A stretch of 64,000 bases of DNA from Pseudoscardovia radai (GCF_002259605.1 NZ_MWWR01000008.1:80888-144887); one strand, 5' to 3'; counted from the first letter of the stretch, positions 20,869-31,087 are shown. Program-made: numbers and translations. Notes: generated by a model from the sequence alone, not told the origin.

Positions 20869-23181
20869 ATGAGCGCAGTCACATCTGTCATCGGATTCCC
20901 GCGCATCGGCGAGAACCGCGAGCTGAAGAAGTCCATCGAAGCCTACTGGAAGGGTTCCTCCAGTCTCGATGAGATGCGCGCCACCGCCGCGTCGCTGCGT
21001 GCCAAGCACTGGAAGATCCAGAAGGACGCGGGCATCGACCTCATCCCGAGCAACGATTTCAGCTACTACGACCAGATGCTCGACACCGCCATCCTCCTCA
21101 ACGTGGTTCCCAAGCGCTACCGCGACCTGGGCCTGGGCGCCGAGGACACCCTCTTCGCCGTCGCGCGCGGCTACCAGGGCGAGCAGGGCGACGTCACCGC
21201 CCAGCCCATGAAGAAGTGGTTCACCACCAACTACCACTATCTGGTTCCCGAGATCGGCGAGGACACCGAGATCCGCCTCGCCGGCACCAAGCCCTTCGAC
21301 GAGTACCAGGAGGCCAAGGAGCAGGGCGTCGATACGAAGCCCGTCATCATCGGCCCCTACACCTTCCTCAAGCTCGCCCGCGGTCCGCAGGCCGCCGACC
21401 TCGAGCTGACCGACGCCATCGTGTCGGCCACCGCGCAGGCTTACGCGCAGATCGAGACGCGCTTCGCCGAGCTCGGCGCCTCCTGGCTGCAGCTCGACGA
21501 GCCCTACCTCGTGCTCGACAAGGAGGAGGGCGACCTCGATCTGTTCCGCACACTCTACGCGCCCATCCTCGCAGCGCGTCGCGCCGCCGAGAACACGCCC
21601 AAGGTGCTCGTCCAGACGTATTTCGGGCATATCGCCGATTCGCTCGACACGCTGTTCGACCTGCATGTGGACGGCGTAGGCCTCGACCTCATCGAAGGCC
21701 GCGACGAGAACCTCAACGCGCTGGGCACCTTCACCGTGCCCGATGACGTCACGATTTTCGCAGGCGTCGTCAACGGCCGCAACATCTGGCGCAATGACTA
21801 CGCGCAGAGCCTCGGCACGCTCGACGCCGTGCGCCAGGTGACGAAGAACGTGGTCGTCTCCACCGCCGACTCGCTGCTGCACGTGCCGTTCACCACGGCC
21901 AACGAGCCGACGCTCGGCGACGACGTGCTGCGCCACTTCTCCTTCGCCGTCGAGAAGCTCGGCGAGCTCACCGACATCGCCGCCCTCGCCGACGCCTCCG
22001 ACGAGGAGCGCCAGGGCAGCGACGTGCTGCGCGCCAACCAGGCTCTGTTCGACGGCACGCGCGTGCAGCCCGACGAGGCCGTGGCCAACCGCGTGGCCGC
22101 CCTGACCGCCGACGATTACACCCGCCAGCCGGCCCGCGCCGAGCGCCAGAAGACGCAGCGCGCCGAGCTTGGCCTGCCGCTGCTGCCGACCACCACGATC
22201 GGCTCCTTCCCGCAGACGCGCGAGGTTCGCCAGTACCGCGCCCGCTTCCGCAAGGGCGAGATCGACCAGAAGACCTACGACGATTTCATCGCCTCCAAGA
22301 TCGACGAATGCATCAGGCACCAGGAGCAGGTGGGCCTCGACGTGCTCGTGCACGGCGAGTTCGAGCGCAACGACATGGTCGAGTACTTCGGCCAGAACCT
22401 CAACGGCTTCCTGTTCACGCGCAACGCCTGGGTGCAGTCCTACGGCACGCGCTGCGTCAAGCCCCCGATCGTGTGGGGCGACGTCTCCCGCGCCCGTCCG
22501 ATCACCGTGCGCTGGAGCTCCTATGCGCAGTCCCGCACGAAGCATGTGGTCAAGGGCATGCTCACCGGCCCGGTGACGATCCTCAACTGGTCCTGGCCGC
22601 GCGAGGACGTCTCCCACGAGCTGCAGACCACGCAGCTGGCGCTCGCCATCCGCGACGAGGTGCTCGACCTCGAGGCCGCCGGCATCCGCGTGATCCAGAT
22701 CGACGAGGCCGCGCTGCGCGAGAAGCTGCCGGTGCGCCGCTCCGACTGGTACGGCAAGTACCTCGACTGGGCCATCCCGGCGTTCCGCCTCGTGCACTCC
22801 GGCGTCAAGCCCGACACGCAGATCCACACGCATATGTGCTACTCGGAGTTCAACGACATCATCCGCTCCATCGATGATATGGACGCCGACGTCATCTCCT
22901 TCGAGGCGTCCCGCTCCGACCTCACGGTTCTCGACGCCATCCACGAGGCGCATTTCGAAACCGAGGCCGGCCCCGGCGTGTACGACATTCACTCGCCGCG
23001 CATTCCGTCCGTCGACGAGATCGTCGGCAAGATCCACGCGATCCTGAAGAAGATGGACGTGCAGAAGGTGTGGGTCAACCCCGACTGCGGCCTGAAGACC
23101 CGCGGCGACGAGGAGACGTGGCCGAGCCTCGAGAACCTCGTGGAGGCCACGAAGAAGGTTCGCGAGGAGCTCGGCGCGTAG
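20869..23181 (+). CDS. metE: Cobalamin-independent methionine synthase
   Basis: 770 residues, the standard MetE length: two TIM-barrel domains that arose by duplication. It transfers the methyl group of 5-methyl-tetrahydrofolate (polyglutamate) to homocysteine without B12. The N-terminal signature is [15 protein letters not shown]; the catalytic half starts near 430 with [16 protein letters not shown]. The zinc ligands are visible in HTHMCYSEF (His and Cys, about 655) and [10 protein letters not shown] (Cys, about 740). metF, which makes its methyl donor, follows 138 bp downstream across a hairpin. The ATG follows AAAAGAGG. Confidence 0.97.
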   Translation: MSAVTSVIGFPRIGENRELKKSIEAYWKGSSSLDEMRATAASLRAKHWKIQKDAGIDLIPSNDFSYYDQMLDTAILLNVVPKRYRDLGLGAEDTLFAVARGYQGEQGDVTAQPMKKWFTTNYHYLVPEIGEDTEIRLAGTKPFDEYQEAKEQGVDTKPVIIGPYTFLKLARGPQAADLELTDAIVSATAQAYAQIETRFAELGASWLQLDEPYLVLDKEEGDLDLFRTLYAPILAARRAAENTPKVLVQTYFGHIADSLDTLFDLHVDGVGLDLIEGRDENLNALGTFTVPDDVTIFAGVVNGRNIWRNDYAQSLGTLDAVRQVTKNVVVSTADSLLHVPFTTANEPTLGDDVLRHFSFAVEKLGELTDIAALADASDEERQGSDVLRANQALFDGTRVQPDEAVANRVAALTADDYTRQPARAERQKTQRAELGLPLLPTTTIGSFPQTREVRQYRARFRKGEIDQKTYDDFIASKIDECIRHQEQVGLDVLVHGEFERNDMVEYFGQNLNGFLFTRNAWVQSYGTRCVKPPIVWGDVSRARPITVRWSSYAQSRTKHVVKGMLTGPVTILNWSWPREDVSHELQTTQLALAIRDEVLDLEAAGIRVIQIDEAALREKLPVRRSDWYGKYLDWAIPAFRLVHSGVKPDTQIHTHMCYSEFNDIIRSIDDMDADVISFEASRSDLTVLDAIHEAHFETEAGPGVYDIHSPRIPSVDEIVGKIHAILKKMDVQKVWVNPDCGLKTRGDEETWPSLENLVEATKKVREELGA

Positions 23182-23247
23182 CGTCGGGTTTCGCACGATG
23201 GCGCCGTGCGCGCAGCGCGTCGGCGCGATCATGCCGGCGCGGATAGG

Positions 23248-23275
23248 GCAGGCCGCGGTTTTGGCCGCGGCCTGC
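23248..23275 (+). terminator. Hairpin between metE and metF
   Basis: GCAGGCCGCGG (23248-23258) pairs perfectly with CCGCGGCCTGC (23265-23275) around the loop TTTTGG. There is no T-run after it, so it may be a partial terminator or an mRNA-stability element that lowers metF relative to metE. Confidence 0.55.
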
Positions 23276-23319
23276 TGTATGCGGCGGCGCCATCGTGTAG
23301 TTCCAGCATCGGAGGTTTT

Positions 23320-24183
23320 ATGAGCACCGACCATTCCCCGATTTTCTCGCTTGAGGTCTTCCCGCCCAAGCGCAACGCCGCGGTGGGCACCATCTACGAC
23401 ACCCTCGACGGCCTGCAGGGCGTCGACCCCGACTTCATCTCCGTCACCTACGGCACGGGCAAGCAGTCGGACCGCACCGCCACCGCGCGTATCTCGAACA
23501 CCATCCGGCAGGAATATGATATTCCCGTCGTGGCGCATCTGACCGCGCAGTACCTCGACAAGGACGGCGCCGACGAGGCGCTCGACCTGTTCGAGCAGGC
23601 CAAGGTGCGCGGCGTGCTCGCCCTGCGCGGCGACAGCGTGGAGGGCCGCGAGCCGGCCGGCGTGTTCGAGCACGCGTCGGACCTCGCCGCGTACATCCGC
23701 TCCACACACCCGGACCTCGACGTGTACGGCGCGTGCTATCCCGAAGGGCATCCCGAGGCCACGTCGCTCTCTCAGGACGTGGAGAACCTGAAGAAGAAGG
23801 TGGATGCGGGCGTCTCGCACCTGGTTTCGCAGCTGTTCTATGACAACTCCGACTTCCTTAACTTCATCTCGCTGGCGCGCGAGGCCGGCATCGACACGCC
23901 GATCGAGGCGGGCATCATGCCGGTGATGAACGTGGGGCAGGTGCGGCGCATGGGCAAGATCTGCGGCGCACGCATCCCGCACGCGCTCGACCGCATGCTC
24001 GACCGCTGGCAGGACGACAAGAAGTCGTTGCGCGCGGCCGGGATCGTGTACGCGTCGCAGCAGATCGCGGACCTCGTGGCGCAGGGTGTCGACGGCGTGC
24101 ATCTGTACACGATGAACCACCCCGGCGTGACCCGCCGCATCTGGCAGAACGTCGGCGACCTCTTCGAGCCCCCGTCCCGCTGA
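23320..24183 (+). CDS. metF: Methylenetetrahydrofolate reductase
   Basis: 287 residues from the ATG after GGAGGT. It reduces 5,10-methylene-THF to 5-methyl-THF with FAD, supplying MetE. Family marks are the N-terminal FSLEVFPPKRN (catalytic Glu), SVTYGTG, VVAHLT, GVLALRGDS and the barrel end GIMPVMNVGQVRR. C-terminal HLYTMNHPGVTRRIW is typical. Size is normal. A family A palindrome begins 36 bp after the stop. Confidence 0.95.
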   Translation: MSTDHSPIFSLEVFPPKRNAAVGTIYDTLDGLQGVDPDFISVTYGTGKQSDRTATARISNTIRQEYDIPVVAHLTAQYLDKDGADEALDLFEQAKVRGVLALRGDSVEGREPAGVFEHASDLAAYIRSTHPDLDVYGACYPEGHPEATSLSQDVENLKKKVDAGVSHLVSQLFYDNSDFLNFISLAREAGIDTPIEAGIMPVMNVGQVRRMGKICGARIPHALDRMLDRWQDDKKSLRAAGIVYASQQIADLVAQGVDGVHLYTMNHPGVTRRIWQNVGDLFEPPSR

Positions 24184-24218
24184 GCCGGGTCGGGGTGGGT
24201 GTCCGGCACCCCCTTCTC

Positions 24219-24302
24219 GAACAGTGTGATGGGTTGCGGACATTTTCGGGTGGATTCGCCCCGTTTTCCATCGTTTTGTGTCCGTAAGCCATCACATTGT
24301 TA
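24219..24302 (+). repeat. Family A palindromic repeat, copy A3
   Basis: 84 bp with arms AACAGTGTGATGGGTTGCGGAC and GTCCGTAAGCCATCACATTGTT. Together with the following TGGGGGTGGG it is identical over 93 bp (24220-24312) to copy A5 (25648-25740). The two identical copies flank the AbiEi/nuclease-like gene. Confidence 0.92.
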
Positions 24303-24456
24303 TGGGGGTGGGTAGCCGTTGCCCCTTGTCCCGTAACTGTTCCGTACGCGCAGGGCGTAATGCCTTGTGGCGCGGCGGGCGTCTTTGTGAAACTGGTGCC
24401 CCGTGCGGGCATCGTGTTCGCGCGGGGGAATCGAACCTTCGACGAACGGGGACGCC

Positions 24457-25533
24457 ATGGACGTTGGGAACCATCCCGCTCTCGTTCGGGCCCGCGACAG
24501 GCACAGGCTCGCATGGTCCGACGATGCAACGGAGCAACATTATCTGGCACGATGCCGCCGCGGCGGTCTGCTCGTGTCACCGATCCGGCATGCGTTCGCG
24601 CTGCCCGATGAATGGCGTGAGCTCAGCGATGCCGAGCGGACGAATCGTATCATCTTCACCGTGGCGGACATGCACCCGGAGTACGTGTTCTCATCCACGA
24701 CGGCGGCGTATCTGCTGGGGCTTGACGATAGCTACGCCCTGCAGCGGCGCGTGCATGTGGCGCGCTCCCGGGGCGCGGCGGTATCCAAGCCGGACCATGG
24801 CCTCGTGCATGTGCACACCGTGCTTGATCCGGCGCGCGATCTTGCCGACCTGCGCGAGGCGCAAGGATGCCGCGTGCTGCATCCCGAGCGCGTGTTGCTC
24901 GATTGTGCGCGCGACCTGCGTTTCTCGGAGTCCCTGCCGATTTGGGATGCCGCGTTTCGCGAGGGGCTTGTGGAGCCTGGCTCCATGAAGGCCTTCATGG
25001 ACCGATGCAGCGAACTCCAGCGCAGGACGCCTGGCATCCGTCTCGCGCGGCTGCTGTTGAAATACGCGAGCGGGCGCAGCGAGAACGGAGGGGAGTCGCG
25101 GGCACGTGCGGCGATGCTCGAGCTGGGGTTCGCGGCGCCCGAAGTCCAGCGCACGTTCCGCGATCCGTCCACGCGGCGCGAGATCCGGCCCGATTTCCTG
25201 TGGCGCGTGGCTTCGGGAAGAACGATTGCGGGGGAGCTCGACGGCATGCGCAAATACAAGGACGAGTCCATGCGCGGCGGTCGGGACGTCGAGGACGTGC
25301 TCATCAGGGAGAAAGACAGGGAGACGGCGCTGAACATGCTGGGGATCCTTGTGGTGCGCTTCGGCATGTCCGATGTATACGACCGCGTGGCGCTGCAGAA
25401 CAAGCTGGCCGCGATTGGCGTTCCGCATGTGGACGATGACACGATGACGGAGCGCATGTTCCTGCGCGAATGGCGCGGCCAGCGCTATCCCGCCTCCGAT
25501 ATCCTCGCCCGCCGCGGTCTCGGGACGGAGTGA
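24457..25533 (+). CDS. Putative AbiEi-like/PD-(D/E)XK nuclease-like protein
   Basis: 358 residues from the ATG at 24457 (GGGGA just upstream). The N-terminal third (HYLARCRRGGLLVSPIRHAF, then SSTTAAYLLGL and VHVARSRGAAVS) has the layout of actinobacterial proteins with an AbiEi antitoxin-like winged helix. The C-terminal region has EIRPDFLW, then IAGELDGMRKYKD and later REKDRETALNMLGILVVRF, which matches the PD-(D/E)XK core of DUF559-type nuclease-like domains (Asp, Glu-x-Asp, then a recycling helix). Such proteins are common orphan genes near mobile regions, and no function is established. It is bracketed by identical 93-bp repeats (24220-24312 and 25648-25740), which suggests it moved as a unit. 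Confidence 0.6.
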   Translation: MDVGNHPALVRARDRHRLAWSDDATEQHYLARCRRGGLLVSPIRHAFALPDEWRELSDAERTNRIIFTVADMHPEYVFSSTTAAYLLGLDDSYALQRRVHVARSRGAAVSKPDHGLVHVHTVLDPARDLADLREAQGCRVLHPERVLLDCARDLRFSESLPIWDAAFREGLVEPGSMKAFMDRCSELQRRTPGIRLARLLLKYASGRSENGGESRARAAMLELGFAAPEVQRTFRDPSTRREIRPDFLWRVASGRTIAGELDGMRKYKDESMRGGRDVEDVLIREKDRETALNMLGILVVRFGMSDVYDRVALQNKLAAIGVPHVDDDTMTERMFLREWRGQRYPASDILARRGLGTE

Positions 25534-25553
25534 GGTTTCGGGAACAATGTCGG

Positions 25554-25637
25554 GAACAATGTGATGGCTTGCGGACATTTTCGAAGGGTTTAGGCCCGAA
25601 AATCGTGGATTTGTGTCCGTAAGCCATCACATTGTTA
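25554..25637 (+). repeat. Family A palindromic repeat, copy A4
   Basis: 84 bp; the best-paired member. The left arm AACAATGTGATGGCTTGCGGAC is complementary over 22 positions to GTCCGTAAGCCATCACATTGTT with a single wobble. The core AATCGTGGA is present. It is preceded by an extra GGGAACAATGT, a partial duplication of its own end. Confidence 0.92.
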
Positions 25638-25646
25638 TGAATTCGG

Positions 25647-25730
25647 CAACAGTGTGATGGGTTGCGGACATTTTCGGGTGGATTCGCCCCGTTTTCCATC
25701 GTTTTGTGTCCGTAAGCCATCACATTGTTA
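25647..25730 (+). repeat. Family A palindromic repeat, copy A5
   Basis: 84 bp lying 9 bp after A4 in the same orientation. Identical to A3 (see there) across 93 bp including the flank TGGGGGTGGG. Confidence 0.92.
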
Positions 25731-25751
25731 TGGGGGTGGGCAGTCCGCTGC

Positions 25752-25832
25752 GCGACCGCGCCGTCCCGCCTGCGACCGCGCCGTCCCGCCCCCGCCCGCG
25801 CACATGCCCCCCCCGCCCGCGCACATGCCCGA
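25752..25832 (+). repeat. Short GC-rich tandem repeats upstream of glnE
   Basis: Two head-to-tail copies of a 20-bp unit (GCGACCGCGCCGTCCCGCC plus one base) are followed by two copies of a roughly 20-bp unit containing CCGCCCGCGCACATGCCC. They fill the space between A5 and the glnE start; a promoter for glnE must lie in or near them. Slippage-type length variation is likely. Confidence 0.75.
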
Positions 25833-25881
25833 GCCTGCGCCCCGCGCCCTGTCCGACCGGACATAACGGGGCGGGAATAGA

Positions 25882-28800
25882 ATGGCGGGTATGAAAGACG
25901 CTTCGGAAATCTCGTCCATGGACCTTATTCGCGCGGGTGTGAGCGATGCCGGGGAGGCGAGGGCGGTGATCGGGCGCATCGCCGACTCGGGGCTGCCGGG
26001 GGAGTACCTCGATGCGCTGGTCGACGAGCTGCAGCACGCCTGCGATCCCGATTGCGCGCTGCGCCACCTGGCCGACCTTGTGGAGTCCGGCCGCACGCAG
26101 CCCGGTTGCTTCGGCAACGCCTCCGCGTTCCGCCGCCTCATCCGGGTGCTCGGAGCATCCGATTACCTGGGCCGCCTGATGGAAACCCGCTCCGACATCC
26201 TCGACGCCGTGACGGGCGACGCCTACGCCTCGCGCTCTTGGACGCGCGAGAAGCGCCGCGCCGACCTGCTCGAGGCCGCCGGCGCCGACCCGGCCGATGC
26301 GAATCCCGTCGCCACGCTGCCCCTGGCCGAGGCGACGAACGGCATGCGCCGCCGCTACTGGCGCCAGATGGCGGCCATCGCGGCATACGATGTCTCCGCC
26401 CCCGATCCGCTCGAAGTCCAGCCCCAGGTGAGCCTGGCCCTCTCCGACGCCGCCGACGCGGCCATCGAGGCGGCGCTCGCCATCTCGCGCAGCGTCGTGG
26501 ACGGCGCGTCCGGCTGCCTGTTCGCCGTCATCGGCATGGGCAAGCTCGGCGCCCGCGAACTGAACTACATGTCGGACTGCGACCTCATCTACGCCGTGGA
26601 ACCCGCAGGCGACGACGCCCCGCATGGCGACGCGCTCAACCGCCTGGGAACGAAGATCGCCACGCAGATGCAGCGCATCTGCCAAGACCCGATCCCCGGC
26701 GTCACCGAACCCGCCCTGTGGCAGATCGACGGCGCCCTGCGCCCCGAAGGCAAGGCCGGGCAGCTCGTGCGCACCGTCGACTCGCACCGCGCCTATTACG
26801 AGAAATGGGCCGACAACTGGGAGTTCCAGGCCCTGCTCAAGGCACGCGGCGTGGCCGGCGACCCAGGCGTGTGCGAGGCCTACCTCGCCGCCATGCAACC
26901 CTTCGTGTGGTCCGCCTCCGCCCGCCCCAACTTCGTCTCCGACTGCCAGGCCATGCGCCGCCGCGTGGAGGACTACATCCAGCCCGCTCTGCGCGACCGC
27001 GAGATAAAGCTCGGCCGCGGTGGCCTGCGCGACGTGGAATTCACCGTGCAGATGCTCCAGCTCGTGCACGGGCGCACCGACGAGACGCTGCGCCGCCGCG
27101 CCACGCTCGACGCGCTGAAGGCCCTCGCCGCCGGCGGTTATGTGAGCCGCCGCCAGGCCGAACGCCTCTCGCGCGACTATCGTTTCGAACGCGTCATGGA
27201 ACACCGCCAGCAGATGTGGCAGTTCCACCGCACCCATCTGTTCCCCGACCTCGGCGAAGCCAGCCGCGGCGGCCTCGACACGCCGCGCAAGATCAGCCTG
27301 CCGGACCTCGACCGCAACCGTGACCTGCGCCGCCTGGCCCGCGCCGTCGGCATGCGCGGCGACCAGCTCGTCGAGGCCTACGATTCCACACGCCGCGAGA
27401 TCCGCCAGCTGCATCTCGACATCTACTACCGCCCCATGCTGCCGCTCGTCGCGCAGATGAGCGACGATGCCATCAGCCTGACGCCCCAGGCCATCGAGGA
27501 CCGCTTCTCGTCCCTGGGCTTCCTCGACCCGCACGCCGCCATCGGCCACGTGCAGGCCCTGACCGAAGGCGTCTCGCGCGCCGCGAAGATCAACCGCATC
27601 CTCCTGCCCGGCGTGCTCGAGATGATCGCGCGCGGCCAGAACCCCGACATGGGCCTGCTCCAATGGCGCCGCCTCGTCGAATCGTTCGGCACCGGCTCGC
27701 TCTACCTCGGCTTCCTGCGCGATTCCTCCACCGCCCTGACACGCGTATGCCGCGTGCTGCCCAACTCGCGCTTCCTCGGCGACGCACTCGTCAAATCCTC
27801 CGAATCCGTCACATGGCTCGGCGGAGAAGAGGAGCTGCAGCCGCGCTCCCGTGCCAGCCTCGACGTGCGCTGCACCAGCGCCCTGCACCGCTACGCCGGC
27901 GACATGGCGGCCTTCTCCGCGTCGCTGCGCGCCATGCGCCGCCACGAGATCGAACGCATCGGCCTGGGCTGGATCAACGGCGTGGTCTCCAGCGCCGACA
28001 GCCTCGGGGCCATGACGGATGTCTACGATGCCGCGCTGCACGCCGCGCTCGCGTGGTCGACGGCGGAAAGGCTCCAGGCCGAGGGCCTCGACGATGCCCC
28101 CGCCACCGTGGCGGTCATCGGCATGGGGCGTTACGGCGGCCGCGAGGTGAATTTCAGCTCCGACGCCGACATCATCGTGATCTACGAGCCGGCCGACGGC
28201 GCGGATCCGGCGCAGGCCAACGCCTTCGCACGCGCCGTGGAGGACCGCACGCGCCAGATCCTCATGGGCCCGCAGACCACCGAGCCGCCCATCGAGCTCG
28301 ACCTGGACCTGAGGCCGGAAGGCCGCAACGGCGCACTCGTGCGGTCCTACGATTCCTGCCGCGAGTATTACGCGTCCTGGGCCGACACATGGGAGCACCA
28401 GGCGCTGCTGCGCGCCCGGTACGCGGCCGGCGACCAGGCGCTCGCAGAGCGGTTCCTGCACGACATCGCCGACCCGCTGCGCTACCCCGGGGCGCCGTTG
28501 ACCGACGCCGAGCTCCAGCAGATCCGCACGCTCAAGGCGCGCATGGAGGCCGAGCGCCTGCCGCGCGGCGTGCGCCGCGACCGGCACGTCAAGCTCGGCA
28601 TGGGCGGCCTATCGGACGTGGAGTGGACGGTGCAGCTGCTCCAGCTCACGCATGCCGGCGCGCATCCCGAGCTGCGCACGACGGGCACGATGGCCGCGCT
28701 CGACGCGCTCGAAGGCGCGGGCCTCGTGGCCGGCGACGACGCGGACGTGCTGCGCCGCACCTGGTGGCTGTGCACGAACACAAGGAACGCGAATATGCTG

Positions 28801-28977
28801 TGGACCGGCCGCACGAACCGAGCCGACGTGATTCCCGACGACACCTACGCGCTCGGCGGCATCGCGGCGTGCCTGGGGCGCCCCGCGAACTCCGGCCAGG
28901 CCTTCGCCGACGAGCTGCTGGGCCTCATGCGCCGCTGCCGCGCCGTAACCGAGCGCCTGTTCTACGCGGAGGAGTAG
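25882..28977 (+). CDS. glnE: Bifunctional glutamine synthetase adenylyltransferase/adenylyl-removing enzyme
   Basis: 1031 residues, typical for actinobacterial GlnE. It adds AMP to and removes it from glutamine synthetase according to nitrogen status. Two nucleotidyltransferase domains are visible, each followed by a helical GlnD-PII-like domain: GMGKLGARELNYMSDCDLIY (about 215) and GMGRYGGREVNFSSDADII (about 750), with the G-S-x-D-x-D-type catalytic acidic pairs. KLGRGGLRDVEFTVQ and KLGMGGLSDVEWTVQ are the matching downstream motifs. The start ATG follows GGGGCGGGA; an ATG at 25891 is an alternative. Nitrogen link: gltBD also lies in this window. Confidence 0.95.
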   Translation: MAGMKDASEISSMDLIRAGVSDAGEARAVIGRIADSGLPGEYLDALVDELQHACDPDCALRHLADLVESGRTQPGCFGNASAFRRLIRVLGASDYLGRLMETRSDILDAVTGDAYASRSWTREKRRADLLEAAGADPADANPVATLPLAEATNGMRRRYWRQMAAIAAYDVSAPDPLEVQPQVSLALSDAADAAIEAALAISRSVVDGASGCLFAVIGMGKLGARELNYMSDCDLIYAVEPAGDDAPHGDALNRLGTKIATQMQRICQDPIPGVTEPALWQIDGALRPEGKAGQLVRTVDSHRAYYEKWADNWEFQALLKARGVAGDPGVCEAYLAAMQPFVWSASARPNFVSDCQAMRRRVEDYIQPALRDREIKLGRGGLRDVEFTVQMLQLVHGRTDETLRRRATLDALKALAAGGYVSRRQAERLSRDYRFERVMEHRQQMWQFHRTHLFPDLGEASRGGLDTPRKISLPDLDRNRDLRRLARAVGMRGDQLVEAYDSTRREIRQLHLDIYYRPMLPLVAQMSDDAISLTPQAIEDRFSSLGFLDPHAAIGHVQALTEGVSRAAKINRILLPGVLEMIARGQNPDMGLLQWRRLVESFGTGSLYLGFLRDSSTALTRVCRVLPNSRFLGDALVKSSESVTWLGGEEELQPRSRASLDVRCTSALHRYAGDMAAFSASLRAMRRHEIERIGLGWINGVVSSADSLGAMTDVYDAALHAALAWSTAERLQAEGLDDAPATVAVIGMGRYGGREVNFSSDADIIVIYEPADGADPAQANAFARAVEDRTRQILMGPQTTEPPIELDLDLRPEGRNGALVRSYDSCREYYASWADTWEHQALLRARYAAGDQALAERFLHDIADPLRYPGAPLTDAELQQIRTLKARMEAERLPRGVRRDRHVKLGMGGLSDVEWTVQLLQLTHAGAHPELRTTGTMAALDALEGAGLVAGDDADVLRRTWWLCTNTRNANMLWTGRTNRADVIPDDTYALGGIAACLGRPANSGQAFADELLGLMRRCRAVTERLFYAEE

Positions 28978-28979
28978 GG

Positions 28980-29004
28980 GGGCGGGGTAGAAGCCGCCCC
29001 GCCC
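28980..29004. terminator. Hairpin between convergent glnE and antiporter genes
   Basis: GGGCGGGG (28980-28987) pairs with CCCCGCCC (28997-29004) in the 28-bp space between the two stop codons; it probably serves both directions. There is no T-run. Confidence 0.5.
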
Positions 29005-29005
29005 G

Positions 29006-31087
29006 TCAGTACCCGAGATCGGCCTGCATGAGGTGCACGTTCTGGCGCATGATATGCGCCTGCTCGCGCGTGATGCGCTGCTCGTCGAGCATGTCGCGCA
29101 CCACCTCGAGCTCGATGCGGAATGCGTCTGCGCGTACCTGCGAAACCTGCCGCGACATGCGCTCGCGCTCGTCGATGCCCGCCCCGATGAAGGGGATGCT
29201 CACATACGCCGCGCGGTATTCGCCCATGAGGGCCATCACGCATTCGGTGTCGTAGGACGGGTCGTTGACGAGCCCGAACAGATGGTTGATCGTGGCCTTG
29301 AGCAGCGCGTCATGCACCACCACCGTGTCATGCGCGTGCTTGTCGCCTCCGGCCAGCGAGGGGTGCAGGCGGCTGCGCAGGCGGTGCCATGCCACGCGCA
29401 GGTGCATGACGGTGCGCTTGATGCGCGCGGGCAGACGATGGAACCGCGAGCAATCCTTGTTCTTCTCCAGCGTGGACGTGATATTCGAAATGATGTCGCC
29501 GGTGGCCTCGTGCGCGTCCGGATGCGCCTCGTCGTAATCGTGAAGCCACGCGATCTGCCATGTCAGCGTGTCATGGCGCAGGCGCTGGTCCGCCTCGATC
29601 TGCAGCGTGGAGTGGTGCGTGTCCTCGAGGCGTTCGATGCGGTACAGGTAGGAGTTCATGACGCGCTGCAGCGCCTGGTGGGTTTCCGGCGTGTCGGTCT
29701 GCGCGAGGCGCTCGATGGTGGTGTTGAGCACGAGGCGCTTGGCCTCGGTCAGCTCCGCGGCGTTAAGGTCGGTGCGCGGCGCTAGGAGCGGCAGCATGAT
29801 GTTCGTGAGCACGAGCGACACGATGACGAAGACGGCGGCGATGGCCCACAGCATCCAGCGGATGCTCTCGCCCTGCGATGTGGCGCCCATCGCGGGCAGC
29901 GTGAAGGCCAGGGAGATCGTGATGGCGCCTTTCGCGCCGCCGAAGGTCATGACGAGCGCGGAGCGGCGCCGCTCCTTGCGCGCGGCCTTGATCTGCGCGT
30001 CCAAGGGACGCGAAGCCGTGGAATCGGATGCACCGCGCGGATCCGCGCCGACGGCCACCGCCCACGCGGGGTCGGGCTGCATGCGCTGCATCGCCGTCAC
30101 CGCCGCGAAGCGCACAAGCAGCGAGACCACGGTGAGCGCCAGCGCCGCCGCGATGATCGTGGGCACGTCGGGGACGAGGCCCTGCGAGGCGTCGAGGAAG
30201 ATGATGGGCAGCTGCATGCCGAGAAGCACGAACACGGCGCCGTTGAGGTTGAACTCGAGGAACTCCCACACGGAGTTCGACACGAGGTTCACGCTGGCGA
30301 TGTCGGCGCCGAAGCCGCGGCGGTGGAACTGGATGGTCAGGCCCGCGGCCACGACGGACAGCACGGCGGAGAAGCCAAGGCGCTCGGAGAGGTAATAGGT
30401 CAGGAACGGCGTGAGCACCTCGATGGTGATGCGGTTCGTGGTGGTTTCGAGGCGGTGGTTGCGCAGGAGCATGACGATGCGGTCGATGAGCCAGCCCATG
30501 ACGAGGCCGAACAGGATGCCGCCGACGAAGCTCATAACCACCTCGAGGGCGAAGCGGGCGGGGGAGAACCGCCCCGTGGTGGCGGCCACGACGGCGAATT
30601 CGAAGCTCACGATGGATGCGGCGTCGTTGAACAGGCTCTCGCCCTTGAGTGTCTCGGTCTGCGTCTGCGTCAGGCGCGCCTGGCTGCTCATCTGCGTGAC
30701 GGCCACGGCGTCGGTGGGCGCCAGGGCCGCGCCGAGGGCGAGGGCCGCGGCGAGTCCGATTTGCGGCCACAGGCCGTGCAGCGTCAGGCCGGTGGCGACG
30801 ATGCACAGGAACACGAGGCCGACGGCGAGCCACAGGGATTGCCTGATCACCTTGAGCAGCCGGGACATCGTGGTGCTGCGCGCCGCGTTGAACAGCAGCG
30901 GCGCGATGAACAGCACCATGAACAGCTGCGAATCCATGCGCACGGTGGGCAGGAACGGCGTGAAATACCACACGACTCCGAGCCCTACCTGCACGAGCGG
31001 CAGGGAGACGCGCGGTATGAAGCGTTCCAGGATCGACGATGCGAGCACGCCCGTGACGACGAGGATGACAAGGGACAGGATTTCCAA
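29006..31087 (-). CDS. Na+/H+ antiporter of the CPA1 family
   Basis: 693 residues from a TTG start well supported by GGGAGG five bases upstream. About 12 membrane helices fill residues 1-430. Conserved ion-path residues are in GAALAPTDAVAVTQM and in SLFNDAASIVSFEF (the N-D pair typical of CPA1 exchangers). The membrane part is followed by GGAKGAITISLAFTLP and a long soluble tail (about 440-693) rich in His, Arg and Glu. YjcE/NhaP-like cation:proton exchange for pH or sodium homeostasis is expected. It is divergent from pyrB. Confidence 0.88.
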   Translation of the reverse strand: MEILSLVILVVTGVLASSILERFIPRVSLPLVQVGLGVVWYFTPFLPTVRMDSQLFMVLFIAPLLFNAARSTTMSRLLKVIRQSLWLAVGLVFLCIVATGLTLHGLWPQIGLAAALALGAALAPTDAVAVTQMSSQARLTQTQTETLKGESLFNDAASIVSFEFAVVAATTGRFSPARFALEVVMSFVGGILFGLVMGWLIDRIVMLLRNHRLETTTNRITIEVLTPFLTYYLSERLGFSAVLSVVAAGLTIQFHRRGFGADIASVNLVSNSVWEFLEFNLNGAVFVLLGMQLPIIFLDASQGLVPDVPTIIAAALALTVVSLLVRFAAVTAMQRMQPDPAWAVAVGADPRGASDSTASRPLDAQIKAARKERRRSALVMTFGGAKGAITISLAFTLPAMGATSQGESIRWMLWAIAAVFVIVSLVLTNIMLPLLAPRTDLNAAELTEAKRLVLNTTIERLAQTDTPETHQALQRVMNSYLYRIERLEDTHHSTLQIEADQRLRHDTLTWQIAWLHDYDEAHPDAHEATGDIISNITSTLEKNKDCSRFHRLPARIKRTVMHLRVAWHRLRSRLHPSLAGGDKHAHDTVVVHDALLKATINHLFGLVNDPSYDTECVMALMGEYRAAYVSIPFIGAGIDERERMSRQVSQVRADAFRIELEVVRDMLDEQRITREQAHIMRQNVHLMQADLGY

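Noticed and set aside
24400..24470. tRNA-like T-arm (GGTTCGATTCC on the minus strand)
   Set aside because: The 5-bp T stem does not pair and no acceptor, D or anticodon arm can be drawn around it.
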